From the NCBI GenBank assembly GCA_016712355.1, contig JADJRF010000005.1:1674001-1738000 (forward strand): DNA of 64,000 bases. Reading direction: 5' to 3'. The stretch comes from Vampirovibrionales bacterium (GTDB taxonomy: Bacteria > Cyanobacteriota > Vampirovibrionia > Vampirovibrionales > Vampirovibrionaceae). Shown here piece after piece: positions 17,600 through 26,734 of this stretch (positions are counted from its first letter, which is position 1; the number at the start of each line of letters is the position of its first letter). The notes beneath the pieces are model-generated. The model did not search any database. It worked only from the letters and a program-made list of their open reading frames with translations, and was not told where the DNA came from. Made by a program: the position numbers and the translations under genes.

Positions 17600-19183
17600 A
17601 TGCACGCTTCCTCGCTCACTGATACGCTTCGCTCCGCGTGGCGCCGTCACGGCTACTGGGCGGTTCCGGTAGCGCTCGGTCTGTTGCTCCCGGCGCTTAT
17701 TTTTGGGCTGCTCCCCCTGTTGGGCGTCGAAACATTGGCGCGCCTGCTGCGGTTTCCGCGTTTCTTTTTGCTGATGGGCGGAGTCGTGGGCCTTGTGGGC
17801 TATATCTCGTATTTTCGAGCCATACAGCAACGTCCGCATTGGCTGGCATTTTTTATCGTGATGGGGTGGGGATTGCTCGAATACGGCAATAACCTGCTCT
17901 TGGGGATGGGCGTCAATATCCGCTACAGCCCGCTGATTATGGTTATTTTTGTCTTGCCCGCCCTTGTTATTATCTGGCGGCATCGGCTCACGCTTTGGCG
18001 GCATACGCCGCATTTTCGGTTCTATTTGTTCTTTTTTGTCTGGCTGCTGACATATTACTTTTTCTATAATAGCCACGCGACCGATCCGCAAATGATGGCG
18101 GGCGAAGGCGGCGGCTTGCTCTCAGACGGCTCTGTGGCCAGCGTGCAGTTAACAGCTTATCTCTATTGCCTGCTCTCAATGGGCGTGGCGAGCGTTGCCA
18201 TGTTGATTCAGTCTCGCCCGCGCGCGTATTTTGACGCTCTGAATAAGGGTTTATTAATTGTCTCCAGCCTGACGGCGCTTTACGCGATTCTCGGTTACCC
18301 TGTCATGCTTACCAGCATTATGCTGGATGGTTTTCAGCGCGCAACCGGCCTGTTTAATCACCCAAATCCGTTTTCGCATCATATGGGCCTCTTGATGATC
18401 TATCTGTTCGGGGTGGCGCTGTATTATCAGGGCGAGAATCACGGGCGGGTTTCCGGTTGGCTGATGGTGACGGCCATTCTGCTTAATCTCATCGCCTTTT
18501 TATTGGGCCTTTCCAAAACAGCCATTGGCGTGTTTGCGCTGTCGATGGCGCTGCTCACGGTTCTGAATCTGTCGTCTCCCATTGTGCGCCGTCACTTGCC
18601 CCGAGCCCTTGCGGCGCTGGTGATTCTACTGCCGTTGGGGGCGTTCTTATACGCGACGATTACCGGAACCAGTTTTACGGAGATTCTCGAGGCGCGCCTC
18701 GAAGCCAAAGAAAGTCTGGATTGGCGCGTCGAAACCTGGAATTACCTCATCTCCAATATTTCGGGCTGGTGGATTTTCATCGGGCATGGGTTTACGGACG
18801 CCAATGCCTGGGTGTATCAGTTGACCTATAACAACAAAACCAACGCCCAGCCGCTGATGATGGTGCATAACGGCTATATCGCCCTGCTCTATGATCTGGG
18901 CGTCATGGGTTATTTGATGTTTGCTGCCGTGCTGGCTCTGGCGTGGCGCGCGTTTCGCTTAATGAGCGCGCGTATTTGCGAGCCCGAAAACCGGCCGCTG
19001 CTGGCGACGGCATTGGCCATGGCGCTGTATTTTATGGTGGTGTGCGGCTTTGATGAAATGACCTATATGTTTGACGCGCCTATCCTGTTCTGGACGCTGG
19101 CTTCCACGCTGGTGACGCTTGCGTGGCGACTTTCTTCGTTATCGGACGAACATCCCGATACCGCGTCGTCCGGAGCGATTTGA
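17600..19183 (+). CDS. O-antigen ligase/polymerase-like (Wzy/WaaL family) membrane protein
   Basis: A 527-residue integral membrane protein with roughly twelve hydrophobic segments. Two family hallmarks are present: RATGLFNHPNPFSHHMGL (about residues 248-265; the RxxGxFxHPN block) and, after a large periplasmic loop, VHNGYIALLYDLGVMGYL (about 420-437). These fit Wzy polymerases and WaaL ligases, which polymerise or transfer undecaprenyl-linked glycans at the periplasmic face; sequence alone does not say which. It lies between a chain-length regulator and a flippase-like gene, which favours a polymerase. Its stop overlaps the next ATG (TGATG), so translation is coupled. Confidence 0.8.
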   Translation: MHASSLTDTLRSAWRRHGYWAVPVALGLLLPALIFGLLPLLGVETLARLLRFPRFFLLMGGVVGLVGYISYFRAIQQRPHWLAFFIVMGWGLLEYGNNLLLGMGVNIRYSPLIMVIFVLPALVIIWRHRLTLWRHTPHFRFYLFFFVWLLTYYFFYNSHATDPQMMAGEGGGLLSDGSVASVQLTAYLYCLLSMGVASVAMLIQSRPRAYFDALNKGLLIVSSLTALYAILGYPVMLTSIMLDGFQRATGLFNHPNPFSHHMGLLMIYLFGVALYYQGENHGRVSGWLMVTAILLNLIAFLLGLSKTAIGVFALSMALLTVLNLSSPIVRRHLPRALAALVILLPLGAFLYATITGTSFTEILEARLEAKESLDWRVETWNYLISNISGWWIFIGHGFTDANAWVYQLTYNNKTNAQPLMMVHNGYIALLYDLGVMGYLMFAAVLALAWRAFRLMSARICEPENRPLLATALAMALYFMVVCGFDEMTYMFDAPILFWTLASTLVTLAWRLSSLSDEHPDTASSGAI

Positions 19184-20769
19184 TGGCCTCACGGCGCTTT
19201 CTGGGAGGCATGCTCAGCGGCGCGGGCAGCGTGGTCGTGCGCCAAGGCTTGAATCTGGCGCTGGTGCCTGTTGTTATCTACTATCTGGGCGTCGAGCCCT
19301 TTGGCTTATACATGATGCTGGTGGGCTTGCAGGAGCTGACCCAATTGCTCGATCTGGGCTTCGGCAATGCGGCGGTGCGTCTGCTGTCCGCCACGCAGGC
19401 TGATCGCGACCGCCCCGATAATGCCCAGTCGCGCCGCGAGTTGATGACAATTGCCCATAGCCTCTTCGCCTTGCTAGGGGCGCTTGCTGTGGGGGCGGGC
19501 TTTGCGCTGGCGCCGGCTTTCCCCGTGTGGTTCGGGGTTTCACCCGCGCTGGCGGATGTCTCGCGTCTGGCGCTAATCCTCATGGCGATTGAGGGCGGGC
19601 TTACGCTTTATGTGAGTTATTTTCGGGCCTTGCTGCTGAGCCATTGCCTGCATCAATGGAGCAACATTGCCGATACGGTTTACAATCTTGTCGGTATTGG
19701 CGGCGGTCTGGCGATGGTCGCCTTCGGCTACGGGCTGCCCGGCCTGCTGGCGGCTCGTCTACTGGGCGCGCTGCTGAAGATTGCCATTATTACGACGCAC
19801 GCCTTGCGGGTTGAGCCCATGGCCTTTTGGCCGGGCGTGGCTTTTTGTCGGGCGTCGTTTATAAAACTGGTGTCGCTTACCGGCCATGCCATGGCGGTGA
19901 ACGTCAGCGTCATTGTGTCTCATAAGATCGACACGCTGGTAATCGGCGCGTTTCTGGGCGTTTCGTCGGTAGGTTACTACGAAATGGCCTTCCGCTTGCC
20001 GGGATCGGCGCTTCAGTTGTGCGTGCGTATCAGCGAGGGCGCGTTTCCCCTGTTCGCGCGTTTCATGACCCCTGCTTGCGCCGCCAGCGCTGATACGGAC
20101 AAAGAGAAAGCGCGCCTGTTGTTCTTGCGTATGAGCGCGCTCAACGGATTCCTAATCAGCATGATGCTGCTGGCAATTACGTTTTATTATCCCGATCTGT
20201 TCCGCTTGTTTTCTGCCGGGAAGATGGCCTTGGGGCCGTCGCTGGCCGTGCTGGCCGTTTCTGTTCCGATTATCTGGAGCGGGGCTTTGCAGATTCCTGC
20301 GTGTTATTTCCTGTATGCGGCCAATCGTCAGCGTTATCTGACCGTCTCCAGTGTACTGGCGGCGCTGGCCAATGTTGTCATCAGTCTGGCGCTGGTAAAG
20401 CCTTTTGGCATTGTCGGCGTGGCGCTGGGGACGTTGATTCCTCAACTCATCCAGCATCAGTTCAGCCTGATCGCCGAAAGTTGCCGCGAATTGGGCGTCA
20501 GCCTGCGCACGTATCTGGCGGCGGTGCATGGTCCCACGCTGGTGGCGGTGCTGGGCGCGTGGGCCGCTCTGACCCTGATAGAAACCCTCTTGCCGCATGG
20601 CGGCGCGTCGCGTCTGCTTGAGATTGCGGCGACCGTTAGCCTGGTGTTGGGCTTGGCGACGTGGGCGTGGTTTACGTGGACGGCCTCTGCGGCGGAACGC
20701 GCCATGGCGCGCGATGTCTTATTGGCGCCCTTGCAACGCCGATTGCGGCGCGCGGATCCGATCCCGTGA
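19183..20769 (+). CDS. Polysaccharide flippase-like protein (Wzx/MATE-like)
   Basis: A 528-residue multi-pass protein of the polysaccharide-transporter/MurJ-MATE superfamily, expected to flip lipid-linked oligosaccharides across the inner membrane. Family features are the N-terminal GGMLSGAGSVVVRQGLNLALVPVVIYYLG (about residues 7-35), a following LLDLGFGNA turn, and the central SHKIDTLVIGAFLGVSSVGYYEMAFRLP block (about 246-273) typical of Wzx. About 12 hydrophobic segments are present. The ATG at 19183 overlaps the upstream stop by one base; earlier in-frame starts would lie inside the polymerase gene and lack a ribosome site. Confidence 0.85.
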   Translation: MASRRFLGGMLSGAGSVVVRQGLNLALVPVVIYYLGVEPFGLYMMLVGLQELTQLLDLGFGNAAVRLLSATQADRDRPDNAQSRRELMTIAHSLFALLGALAVGAGFALAPAFPVWFGVSPALADVSRLALILMAIEGGLTLYVSYFRALLLSHCLHQWSNIADTVYNLVGIGGGLAMVAFGYGLPGLLAARLLGALLKIAIITTHALRVEPMAFWPGVAFCRASFIKLVSLTGHAMAVNVSVIVSHKIDTLVIGAFLGVSSVGYYEMAFRLPGSALQLCVRISEGAFPLFARFMTPACAASADTDKEKARLLFLRMSALNGFLISMMLLAITFYYPDLFRLFSAGKMALGPSLAVLAVSVPIIWSGALQIPACYFLYAANRQRYLTVSSVLAALANVVISLALVKPFGIVGVALGTLIPQLIQHQFSLIAESCRELGVSLRTYLAAVHGPTLVAVLGAWAALTLIETLLPHGGASRLLEIAATVSLVLGLATWAWFTWTASAAERAMARDVLLAPLQRRLRRADPIP

Positions 20770-20794
20770 GCTATAATCATGACGCGCGACGCTC

Positions 20795-20822
20795 TTGACG
20801 CTTTCCGATAGAGCCTTCTAAA
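20795..20822 (+). promoter_or_regulatory. Candidate promoter for the GT2 gene
   Basis: TTGACG (20795-20800), a 16-nt spacer and TCTAAA (20817-20822) give a reasonable match. A separate TATAAT stands at 20772-20777 without a -35. Either would allow transcription of the glycosyltransferase independent of the upstream block. Confidence 0.35.
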
Positions 20823-20851
20823 GCGTCTTAGACCCGGAGCCTGACGTTTGT

Positions 20852-21916
20852 ATGTCCTTTTCCCCCAAACCTGAAGCTGATTCTGCCGCTGACGACCGCC
20901 AACGGCCTTTGGTTTCCGTCATTATGCCGGCCCATAATGCCGCCGATTATATTGGCGAGGCCATTGAGTCGGTTCTCTCGCAGACTTATCCATACTGGGA
21001 GCTGCTGGTGGTCGATGACGCCTCGTCTGACGCGACGGGCGCCATTGTTCAGGAGTACCAGTCTCGCGATCCGCGCGTGCGGTATTTTCCCGTCGAGCGA
21101 ATCGGGCATCCCGCCGGCGTGCGCAATCACGGGTTCCGTCAGGCTCAGGGCGATTTAATCGCCTTTATGGATGCCGATGACGCTTATTTCCCGGACGCGC
21201 TGGCGCGCTTGTCTGCTGTCCTGCTAGCCGAGCCGCGCGCGACGGCCGCTTTTGGGTTCGCGTCGTATATGGATGAAACCGGCGCGGCCTTCGAGAAGCA
21301 GCCCATTCTATTGACGTCGCTGGGAGAAGGGCGCGTGGGACCGCCTGCGGGCTATCCTAAATCGTGGCCCGACATTGTTTCCGGCGATATTACCTGTATG
21401 TTGCCGGGTCTGATGCTACGGCGCAGCGTGCGCGAGCGCGTGGGATTTTTCAACGAGGCCCTCTGCGGTCCCGAAGACTACGAATATTACGTTCGCCTGT
21501 ATCTGGACGATTACGAAGGCGTGCGTTGTCTGCCTGCCTATATCTACCGTTACCGGATTCATTCGGCGAGTCTGACCAAGTCGCCTGAGCATGTCGAGCG
21601 CGTGCTGGAGAGCTGCCTTAAGATATTTGACTGGCTGTTTGGCTCAGAGCCTCGCTTGCCGCAGGAATGCCGCCAATACCGTTCGCAGGCTTATGCCGGG
21701 GTGTATCGCTATCTGGCGCGGGAGCGGCTTTTGAACAATCAGCCGGGCTTGTGCCGAAAAGTCGCGGCGCGCGCCTGGGGCGATCCCAACGTCACGCGCG
21801 GGCAATGGTTCAGAAAAATTTTACCGTTAACGCTTCGCTCGGTTATTCCGCACGGGTTGGACCAATGGTTCGTGCGCCTGCGCTGGCAACTGCGGCGGGC
21901 GTTAAGCGGCGCCTGA
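20852..21916 (+). CDS. Family 2 glycosyltransferase
   Basis: A 354-residue GT-A fold transferase. Residues about 20-115 hold the GT2 core: VSVIMPAHNAADYIGEAIESV, ELLVVDDASSDAT, GVRNHGFRQAQGDLI and the metal-binding FMDADDAYFPDAL (DxD type). A further acidic GPEDYEYYVRL matches the ED base motif of the family. The C-terminal 130 residues are helical and basic, fitting a peripheral inner-membrane association. No signal peptide is present. Sugar donor and acceptor cannot be read from sequence; its position after the polymerase and flippase genes suggests repeat-unit assembly of the same polysaccharide. Confidence 0.88.
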   Translation: MSFSPKPEADSAADDRQRPLVSVIMPAHNAADYIGEAIESVLSQTYPYWELLVVDDASSDATGAIVQEYQSRDPRVRYFPVERIGHPAGVRNHGFRQAQGDLIAFMDADDAYFPDALARLSAVLLAEPRATAAFGFASYMDETGAAFEKQPILLTSLGEGRVGPPAGYPKSWPDIVSGDITCMLPGLMLRRSVRERVGFFNEALCGPEDYEYYVRLYLDDYEGVRCLPAYIYRYRIHSASLTKSPEHVERVLESCLKIFDWLFGSEPRLPQECRQYRSQAYAGVYRYLARERLLNNQPGLCRKVAARAWGDPNVTRGQWFRKILPLTLRSVIPHGLDQWFVRLRWQLRRALSGA

Positions 21917-22044
21917 TTAATCTTTTAGGGCCGTTGCGCTGGCGCTGATAATATCGCCGGTTCGCGCCAGAAGGGTTAAATCATGCGGACCTGAGTCAAT
22001 TATGAGATTTCTATAAGAACAATCCCTGAAAAACTGAAATGCGT

Positions 22045-22848
22045 TTAAAAGCCCCGTTGTTGCTCGCGTTGGGCCTGGCGAAACCCCCAATACAGATTTT
22101 CCAGCGCCGCCCGTGCGGAAAACCCGTCTACGGCGTCGGGAATGGGCGCATGCAGCCGTTGCGTTAGATAATCCTGAATCTCTTGCGCTAACGCGTTGGC
22201 GCTCTCGTCTCGCAATTGCGCGCGGCGAACCAGAAAATCTGCGACGAGGCTGCCTTCTTCCGGCGTCAGACGCCGACCGGCTTCCTGTAAAGACGGTAGG
22301 GCGGGCGAAGGCGCTCGTATGCCCCCGGCAGCCCCTGCACTGGAGACGGGTTCTGTGGAGGGGAGGGTGACGACGCGATCGTTAATGACAATCGTACCGG
22401 CCAGAAAATCTCCGAAACGGCGCTCATGAGGGGTAAACATAATCGCGAGCAGCCCGACGCCCAGCATCCAGACGTCAATCATCCTGAACAAATTGCGGCC
22501 CAACGCTTCCCATACGCCAATGGGTTGACCATTGACGCGCACGACCCGAATGCACAGCATGGCCTTGCCAACTGAGCGCCCTTTCCAGAGCCATTCCTGC
22601 AAGAAAGACCCGCCGAAGGAGACGCAAAAAGGCAATAAATAGCTTAAGGAAGTGGAAATTTCCGCGCTAAAGGGGCGGATTTGGAATGCCAGCACAAAAG
22701 AGCCGGCCATTAAGAGCCCGAGAATCGCCAAATCAATCAGCGCCGCCATCAGGCGATTGCCCAAGCCGGCCAATTCAAGATTCACCACGGTTTGATCCGT
22801 TGTCGGCAAGGCGTATAACGAACGAATATCCTGAAACGGCGTTGACAT
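22045..22848 (-). CDS. RDD-domain membrane protein
   Basis: A 267-residue protein with an RDD domain in its first 150 residues. The namesake charged residues are the first-helix Arg/Asp (GNRLMAALIDLAILG), the LQEWLWKGRSVGKAMLCIRVVR loop, and RNLFRMIDVWMLG, followed by the terminal ERRFGDFLAGTIVI block. The C-terminal 110 residues are soluble and helical. RDD proteins are often encoded next to SpoIIM-like proteins, as here (divergent, 158 nt apart). Some act in ion or solute handling; no function can be given for this one. It is convergent with the GT2 gene. Confidence 0.85.
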   Translation of the reverse strand: MSTPFQDIRSLYALPTTDQTVVNLELAGLGNRLMAALIDLAILGLLMAGSFVLAFQIRPFSAEISTSLSYLLPFCVSFGGSFLQEWLWKGRSVGKAMLCIRVVRVNGQPIGVWEALGRNLFRMIDVWMLGVGLLAIMFTPHERRFGDFLAGTIVINDRVVTLPSTEPVSSAGAAGGIRAPSPALPSLQEAGRRLTPEEGSLVADFLVRRAQLRDESANALAQEIQDYLTQRLHAPIPDAVDGFSARAALENLYWGFRQAQREQQRGF

Positions 22849-23006
22849 GGGGCGGCTTTAATAAGGACTCGGGTTCGACCGGCTGAGCGATTGGCCCGCC
22901 CATCGGTTTAGAGGTATTCTAACAGAAGCGTCTCGGGCCTGAATCGCGCCCCAACGGCATCGGTTCCGTCCTTGACGCGCCAGAAGCCTGGAGATGGGAT
23001 GCCCCG

Positions 23007-23993
23007 ATGACCCAGTTTAATCAGTGGCTATCAGAGCGCGAACCGGTCTGGAAGCGTCTGGAAGAAACCCTTGCGGAGAATCAATCGCGTTTTCGGGGCG
23101 TGAATCCGCAGGCCATACGTTCGCTTTGTCTGGCGTATCGAGGCGTCGCCTCGGATTTGGCGAGGGCGCAATCGTCGCCGCAATATGCGTATCTGGCGCC
23201 GTATCTGAATAATTTGACGCAGCGGCTTCATGGCGTCACGTTTGAAACCCCGCCCGCGCACTGGCGTGGCGTGTATCATTTTATTGCCTATGAGTTGCCA
23301 CGGTGTTTCCGGCGCAATCATTACTTTGTGTGGGTGGCGTTCCTGACGTTTTGTCTGGGGGCGCTCATTGCGGGGGCGACGGTGGCGTTGAACCCTTCTG
23401 CGGAAACCTTCTTTTTGCCGTCTGCAATGATCGATCAGGTCGCGCAGGGCAGGCTCTGGGTGGATGACGTCGAGGCCGCGCCCTCTAAATCCAGTTTTCT
23501 GATGACCAATAATATCCGGGTGGCGTTTCAGGCCTATGTCGGCGGGCTGTTTTGGGGCGTCGGTTCCCTGTTCGCGCTGTTTTACAACGGCATTTTCGCT
23601 TTCGGGGGCCCTCTGGCCGTCTGTATGCGTTACAACATGGGGCTTCCGCTGCTGCTATTTATGATTCCGCATGGGGTGATTGAGTTAAGCACCATTTTTA
23701 TTGCTGGCGCCGCCGGTATGATCGTCGGCCATGCGTTACTGTTCCCAGGGGAGAATCCGCGATGGGCTTATGTCTACAGTCGGGTTCGCGAATCGTTAAT
23801 TCTCGTTGCGGGCTGCGTGGGTTTGCTGGTCATCGCCGGGCTGATTGAGGGGATGGTGTCGCTGAATAAAACGCTGCCCGTCTGGATGCGCGTGGGCATT
23901 AGCGCCTCTTCCGGCGTGCTGTTATTTGCGTATCTGGCAGGCGCAGGCCGCAGCGCTCACGCGTTGCGCGCGCATGAGGACGATTCTCTTTAA
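23007..23993 (+). CDS. SpoIIM/DUF95-family membrane protein
   Basis: A 328-residue membrane protein of the stage II sporulation protein M superfamily. The soluble N-terminus (about 100 residues, starting FNQWLSEREPVWKRLEETL) precedes five or six hydrophobic segments with the family's LFALFYNGIFAFGGPLAVC and LFMIPHGVIELSTIFIAGAAGMIVGHALLFPG blocks. Nothing else in the window suggests sporulation, and SpoIIM-like proteins are widespread in non-sporulating bacteria beside RDD genes. Its last four bases (TTAA) overlap the end of the convergent small gene. An ancient two-component membrane module with the RDD gene is an inference from neighbourhood. Confidence 0.85.
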   Translation: MTQFNQWLSEREPVWKRLEETLAENQSRFRGVNPQAIRSLCLAYRGVASDLARAQSSPQYAYLAPYLNNLTQRLHGVTFETPPAHWRGVYHFIAYELPRCFRRNHYFVWVAFLTFCLGALIAGATVALNPSAETFFLPSAMIDQVAQGRLWVDDVEAAPSKSSFLMTNNIRVAFQAYVGGLFWGVGSLFALFYNGIFAFGGPLAVCMRYNMGLPLLLFMIPHGVIELSTIFIAGAAGMIVGHALLFPGENPRWAYVYSRVRESLILVAGCVGLLVIAGLIEGMVSLNKTLPVWMRVGISASSGVLLFAYLAGAGRSAHALRAHEDDSL

Positions 23994-24241
23994 TCCTGCC
24001 GCGTGTTGATGCCATGTGAATCAGCCGCTTGCTGAGCTGTTAATTCCTGTTTGGCGATGGCTTCCTGAGCCAGCGTCATGCGTTGCTGCCGTCCCACATT
24101 GACGCCGATTGACGCGTCAATTGCATACACGGCCAGAGTGACGATAAGCGTAATGAGCAGCAGTTTTTCCACGTTGGTAATTTCCGGCTCAAGCACAGCT
24201 CGTAAGCGGCGCTGGAATTGATTTGTCACATCGAGAGGCAC
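23990..24241 (-). CDS. Small membrane protein, unknown
   Basis: An 83-residue protein with one hydrophobic segment (about residues 27-46: LLLITLIVTLAVYAIDASIG) and a polar Gln/Ala-rich tail (QQRMTLAQEAIAKQELTAQQAAD). AGGAAG precedes the ATG at a slightly long distance. It overlaps the SpoIIM-like gene at the stop codons. It has no recognised family and could be a membrane-anchored helical peptide. Confidence 0.5.
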   Translation of the reverse strand: MPLDVTNQFQRRLRAVLEPEITNVEKLLLITLIVTLAVYAIDASIGVNVGRQQRMTLAQEAIAKQELTAQQAADSHGINTRQD

Positions 24242-24588
24242 GGGAGGGCTTCCTTTTGGGTTCGTTGAGTCGCGTCATCAAGGGGAGAAGAACTTTTAAC
24301 GCGCGTTGAGCTTCAAATCGCGATGAATCACCGGATTGGCTGTGGGAGTTTTCTCGCGTCGACTGGTCGATCAAGCGTGAGCATACCTGCCGATCGGCCG
24401 GACTCTATCCTGTCGTTAGTATAAATGCATTCGTCGTCTGCTGGACATCACCCATCAAAATGACTCCGGTTTCATCTTTCTGAGGCCGTTCATTCGCCGC
24501 CTCGTCCAGGCGGAGGAGGATTCGCATCAAAGCCGGCGCTATTCTGAACATGCGGCAGCGTGGTTTTTTCAGGCAATCAGGAACGCGT
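24242..24588. other. Intergenic region upstream of flhA
   Basis: About 350 nt between two divergently read genes. There is no supported ORF. A TATAAA at 24420-24425 could be a -10 element but lacks a -35, and I found neither a sigma-28 (TAAA-N15-GCCGATAA) nor a sigma-54 flagellar promoter. CAGGAA at 24578-24583 is the ribosome site of flhA. Confidence 0.4.
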
Positions 24589-26715
24589 ATGGCACAGCCT
24601 TTGTCTTCTTTTAACTGGCGTTCGCTCTTGCGACACAACGACATCCTGCTGGCGGTGGGGCTGGTTCTCATTGTCGCCATGATGCTGATTCCGTTGCCCG
24701 CCCTTGCGCTGGATATCCTGTTGACGATTAACATCGCGCTGGCGGTGACAATCCTGCTGGTGACGGTGTACACGCGCGAAACGCTCGAGTATTCGACGTT
24801 TCCGACGATTTTGCTGGTATCGACGCTATTTCGCCTGGGGCTTAACGTGAGCTCGACGCGCCTGATTCTGGGTCATGGCGAGGCCGGGCAAGTGATTCAC
24901 TCGTTTGGCGCGTTCGTCATCGGCGGTAATTACGTCGTCGGGATGCTGATCTTTATTATTCTGGTCATCATTAACTTTATTGTTATCACCAATGGGGCCG
25001 GGCGCGTGTCTGAAGTCGCCGCGCGCTTTACGTTGGACGCCATGCCGGGCAAACAGCTCAGCATTGATGCGGACTTGAATGCCGGCTTGATTGACGAGGC
25101 TTCCGCAAAAAAACGGCGCGTGCAAATTCAACGGGAGGCGGATTTTTACGGCACGATGGACGGCGCCAGCAAGTTTGTCAAAGGCGACGCCATCGCTGGC
25201 ATTATTATTGCTGTGGTGAATATTATCGGCGGGCTGATTGTCGGCGTGTTACAGATGAAAATGGGTCTGGCGGAAGCCGCCAGCACGTTTACCATTCTCA
25301 CCGTGGGCGATGGTCTGGTGACGCAGATTCCGGCCTTGCTGATCTCCAGCGCAACGGGCATTCTGGTGACGCGCGTGTCGGAGACTGAAGACTCTTCTTT
25401 GGGCGATGATATCGGCTCTCAAATGTTCGGAAATCCAAAGGTAGTCGGCATTGTTGCGGCCATGATGTTACTGCTGGCCATTATTCCTGGGCTGCCGACC
25501 CTTCCCTTTATTGCGATCGGTGGGATTGCGGGTTTCGGAAGCTTCTGGCTCGTCCGTTCCCAGCGCAACCAGAAACAGGCGCAAGAGCAATTACAAGCGG
25601 TCCAGAAAGCCGAGCAGAAGAAAAAAGCTAAATCGTCAGATAACGTGATGGATCTGCTCCAGGTCGAGGCCATTGAGCTGGAAATGGGCTATCGGCTGGT
25701 GCCGCTCATTGAAGTTGAATCCGGGGGAGATTTACTGGAGCGCATCGCGCAGATTCGCCGTCAAATTGCGCTGGAATTCGGCCTCGTGCTGCCTTCTGTC
25801 CGCGTGCGGGATAATCTGCAACTAGGCCCCAACCAGTATCAGGTGAAGCTGCGCGGCGTCACGATCGATCGTGGCGAAATTATGGCCGATCGCTATCTGG
25901 CCATGAACACCGATCCCGATAACATGGAACCGCCCGCCGGCTCCATTGCCACGCGTGAGCCTGCGTTCGGCTTGCCCGCCTTGTGGATCCGCGCCTCACA
26001 AAAAGAAGAAGCCGAAGACAACGGCTTTACGGTGGTGAGCGCGTCTGCGGTCGTCTCGACGCATCTGACGGAGATCCTCAAGCGGAATCTGGCAGATATC
26101 CTTAATCGCGGCGACGTGCTCAACCTGCTGGACAATCTCAAGCGGCAAAACGAATCGCTGGTGAGCGATCTGATCCCGGATCTGCTGTCGTCGGCGCAAG
26201 TGCATGTTATTTTGCAGCATTTATTACGAGAGCGCGTCTCCATTCGCGATTTGTCTTCTATCCTCGAAGCGCTCGGCTATCATGCGCGCGTGCACAAAGA
26301 CCCGGATTTCCTGGCCGAGCAATGCCGGATGGCGTTATCGCGCGCCATCTGCAAACAGCATCAGGATCCGGATAGCGGTGACTTGCCCGTGATCACCCTG
26401 GCCCCGGAAGTCGAAGAGCAAATGGCTCAAGGCCTGATGGAAGATGGCGGCTTGGCCCTGAGCCCAGCTTTTACCCAGCAGATCCTGAATGCCTTGGGCA
26501 AAGAGGTTGAAAAAGCCATTACCGCCACCGGCGTTCAACCGGTCGTGTTATGCAACGCCCAGTTGCGTCGTCCGTTTAAACGGCTGATTGAGCGCAGCCT
26601 GCCGCAAATTTCGGTTCTCTCCTATAATGAGATAGGGCCGAGCGTTAAAGTAAATGCGGTTGGATCCGTGAGAAGCGATGCGGCCCCTATTAACGCCGCC
26701 CCGGCAATGGCTTAA
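24589..26715 (+). CDS. flhA: Flagellar biosynthesis protein FlhA
   Basis: FlhA is the export-gate component of the flagellar type III apparatus. The 708 residues show the standard plan. Seven or eight membrane segments lie in residues 15-320, with the FHIPEP-type cytoplasmic loop between helices (GAGRVSEVAARFTLDAMPGKQLSIDADL and MDGASKFVKGDAIAGIII). A soluble C-terminal half then contains VLPSVRVRDNLQL, HLTEILKRNLADILNR and the C-terminal LPQISVLSYNEI. It is flagellar FlhA rather than an injectisome SctV by these motifs, though they are close relatives. The start at 24589 is favoured over 24550 because CAGGAA sits just upstream. No other flagellar gene is in the window. Confidence 0.95.
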   Translation: MAQPLSSFNWRSLLRHNDILLAVGLVLIVAMMLIPLPALALDILLTINIALAVTILLVTVYTRETLEYSTFPTILLVSTLFRLGLNVSSTRLILGHGEAGQVIHSFGAFVIGGNYVVGMLIFIILVIINFIVITNGAGRVSEVAARFTLDAMPGKQLSIDADLNAGLIDEASAKKRRVQIQREADFYGTMDGASKFVKGDAIAGIIIAVVNIIGGLIVGVLQMKMGLAEAASTFTILTVGDGLVTQIPALLISSATGILVTRVSETEDSSLGDDIGSQMFGNPKVVGIVAAMMLLLAIIPGLPTLPFIAIGGIAGFGSFWLVRSQRNQKQAQEQLQAVQKAEQKKKAKSSDNVMDLLQVEAIELEMGYRLVPLIEVESGGDLLERIAQIRRQIALEFGLVLPSVRVRDNLQLGPNQYQVKLRGVTIDRGEIMADRYLAMNTDPDNMEPPAGSIATREPAFGLPALWIRASQKEEAEDNGFTVVSASAVVSTHLTEILKRNLADILNRGDVLNLLDNLKRQNESLVSDLIPDLLSSAQVHVILQHLLRERVSIRDLSSILEALGYHARVHKDPDFLAEQCRMALSRAICKQHQDPDSGDLPVITLAPEVEEQMAQGLMEDGGLALSPAFTQQILNALGKEVEKAITATGVQPVVLCNAQLRRPFKRLIERSLPQISVLSYNEIGPSVKVNAVGSVRSDAAPINAAPAMA

Positions 26716-26734
26716 CGTTCTGGGAGTCTGATGG

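Noticed and set aside
23007..23993. Sporulation gene
   Set aside because: SpoIIM-family proteins are common in non-sporulating bacteria beside RDD genes, and no other sporulation gene is present.
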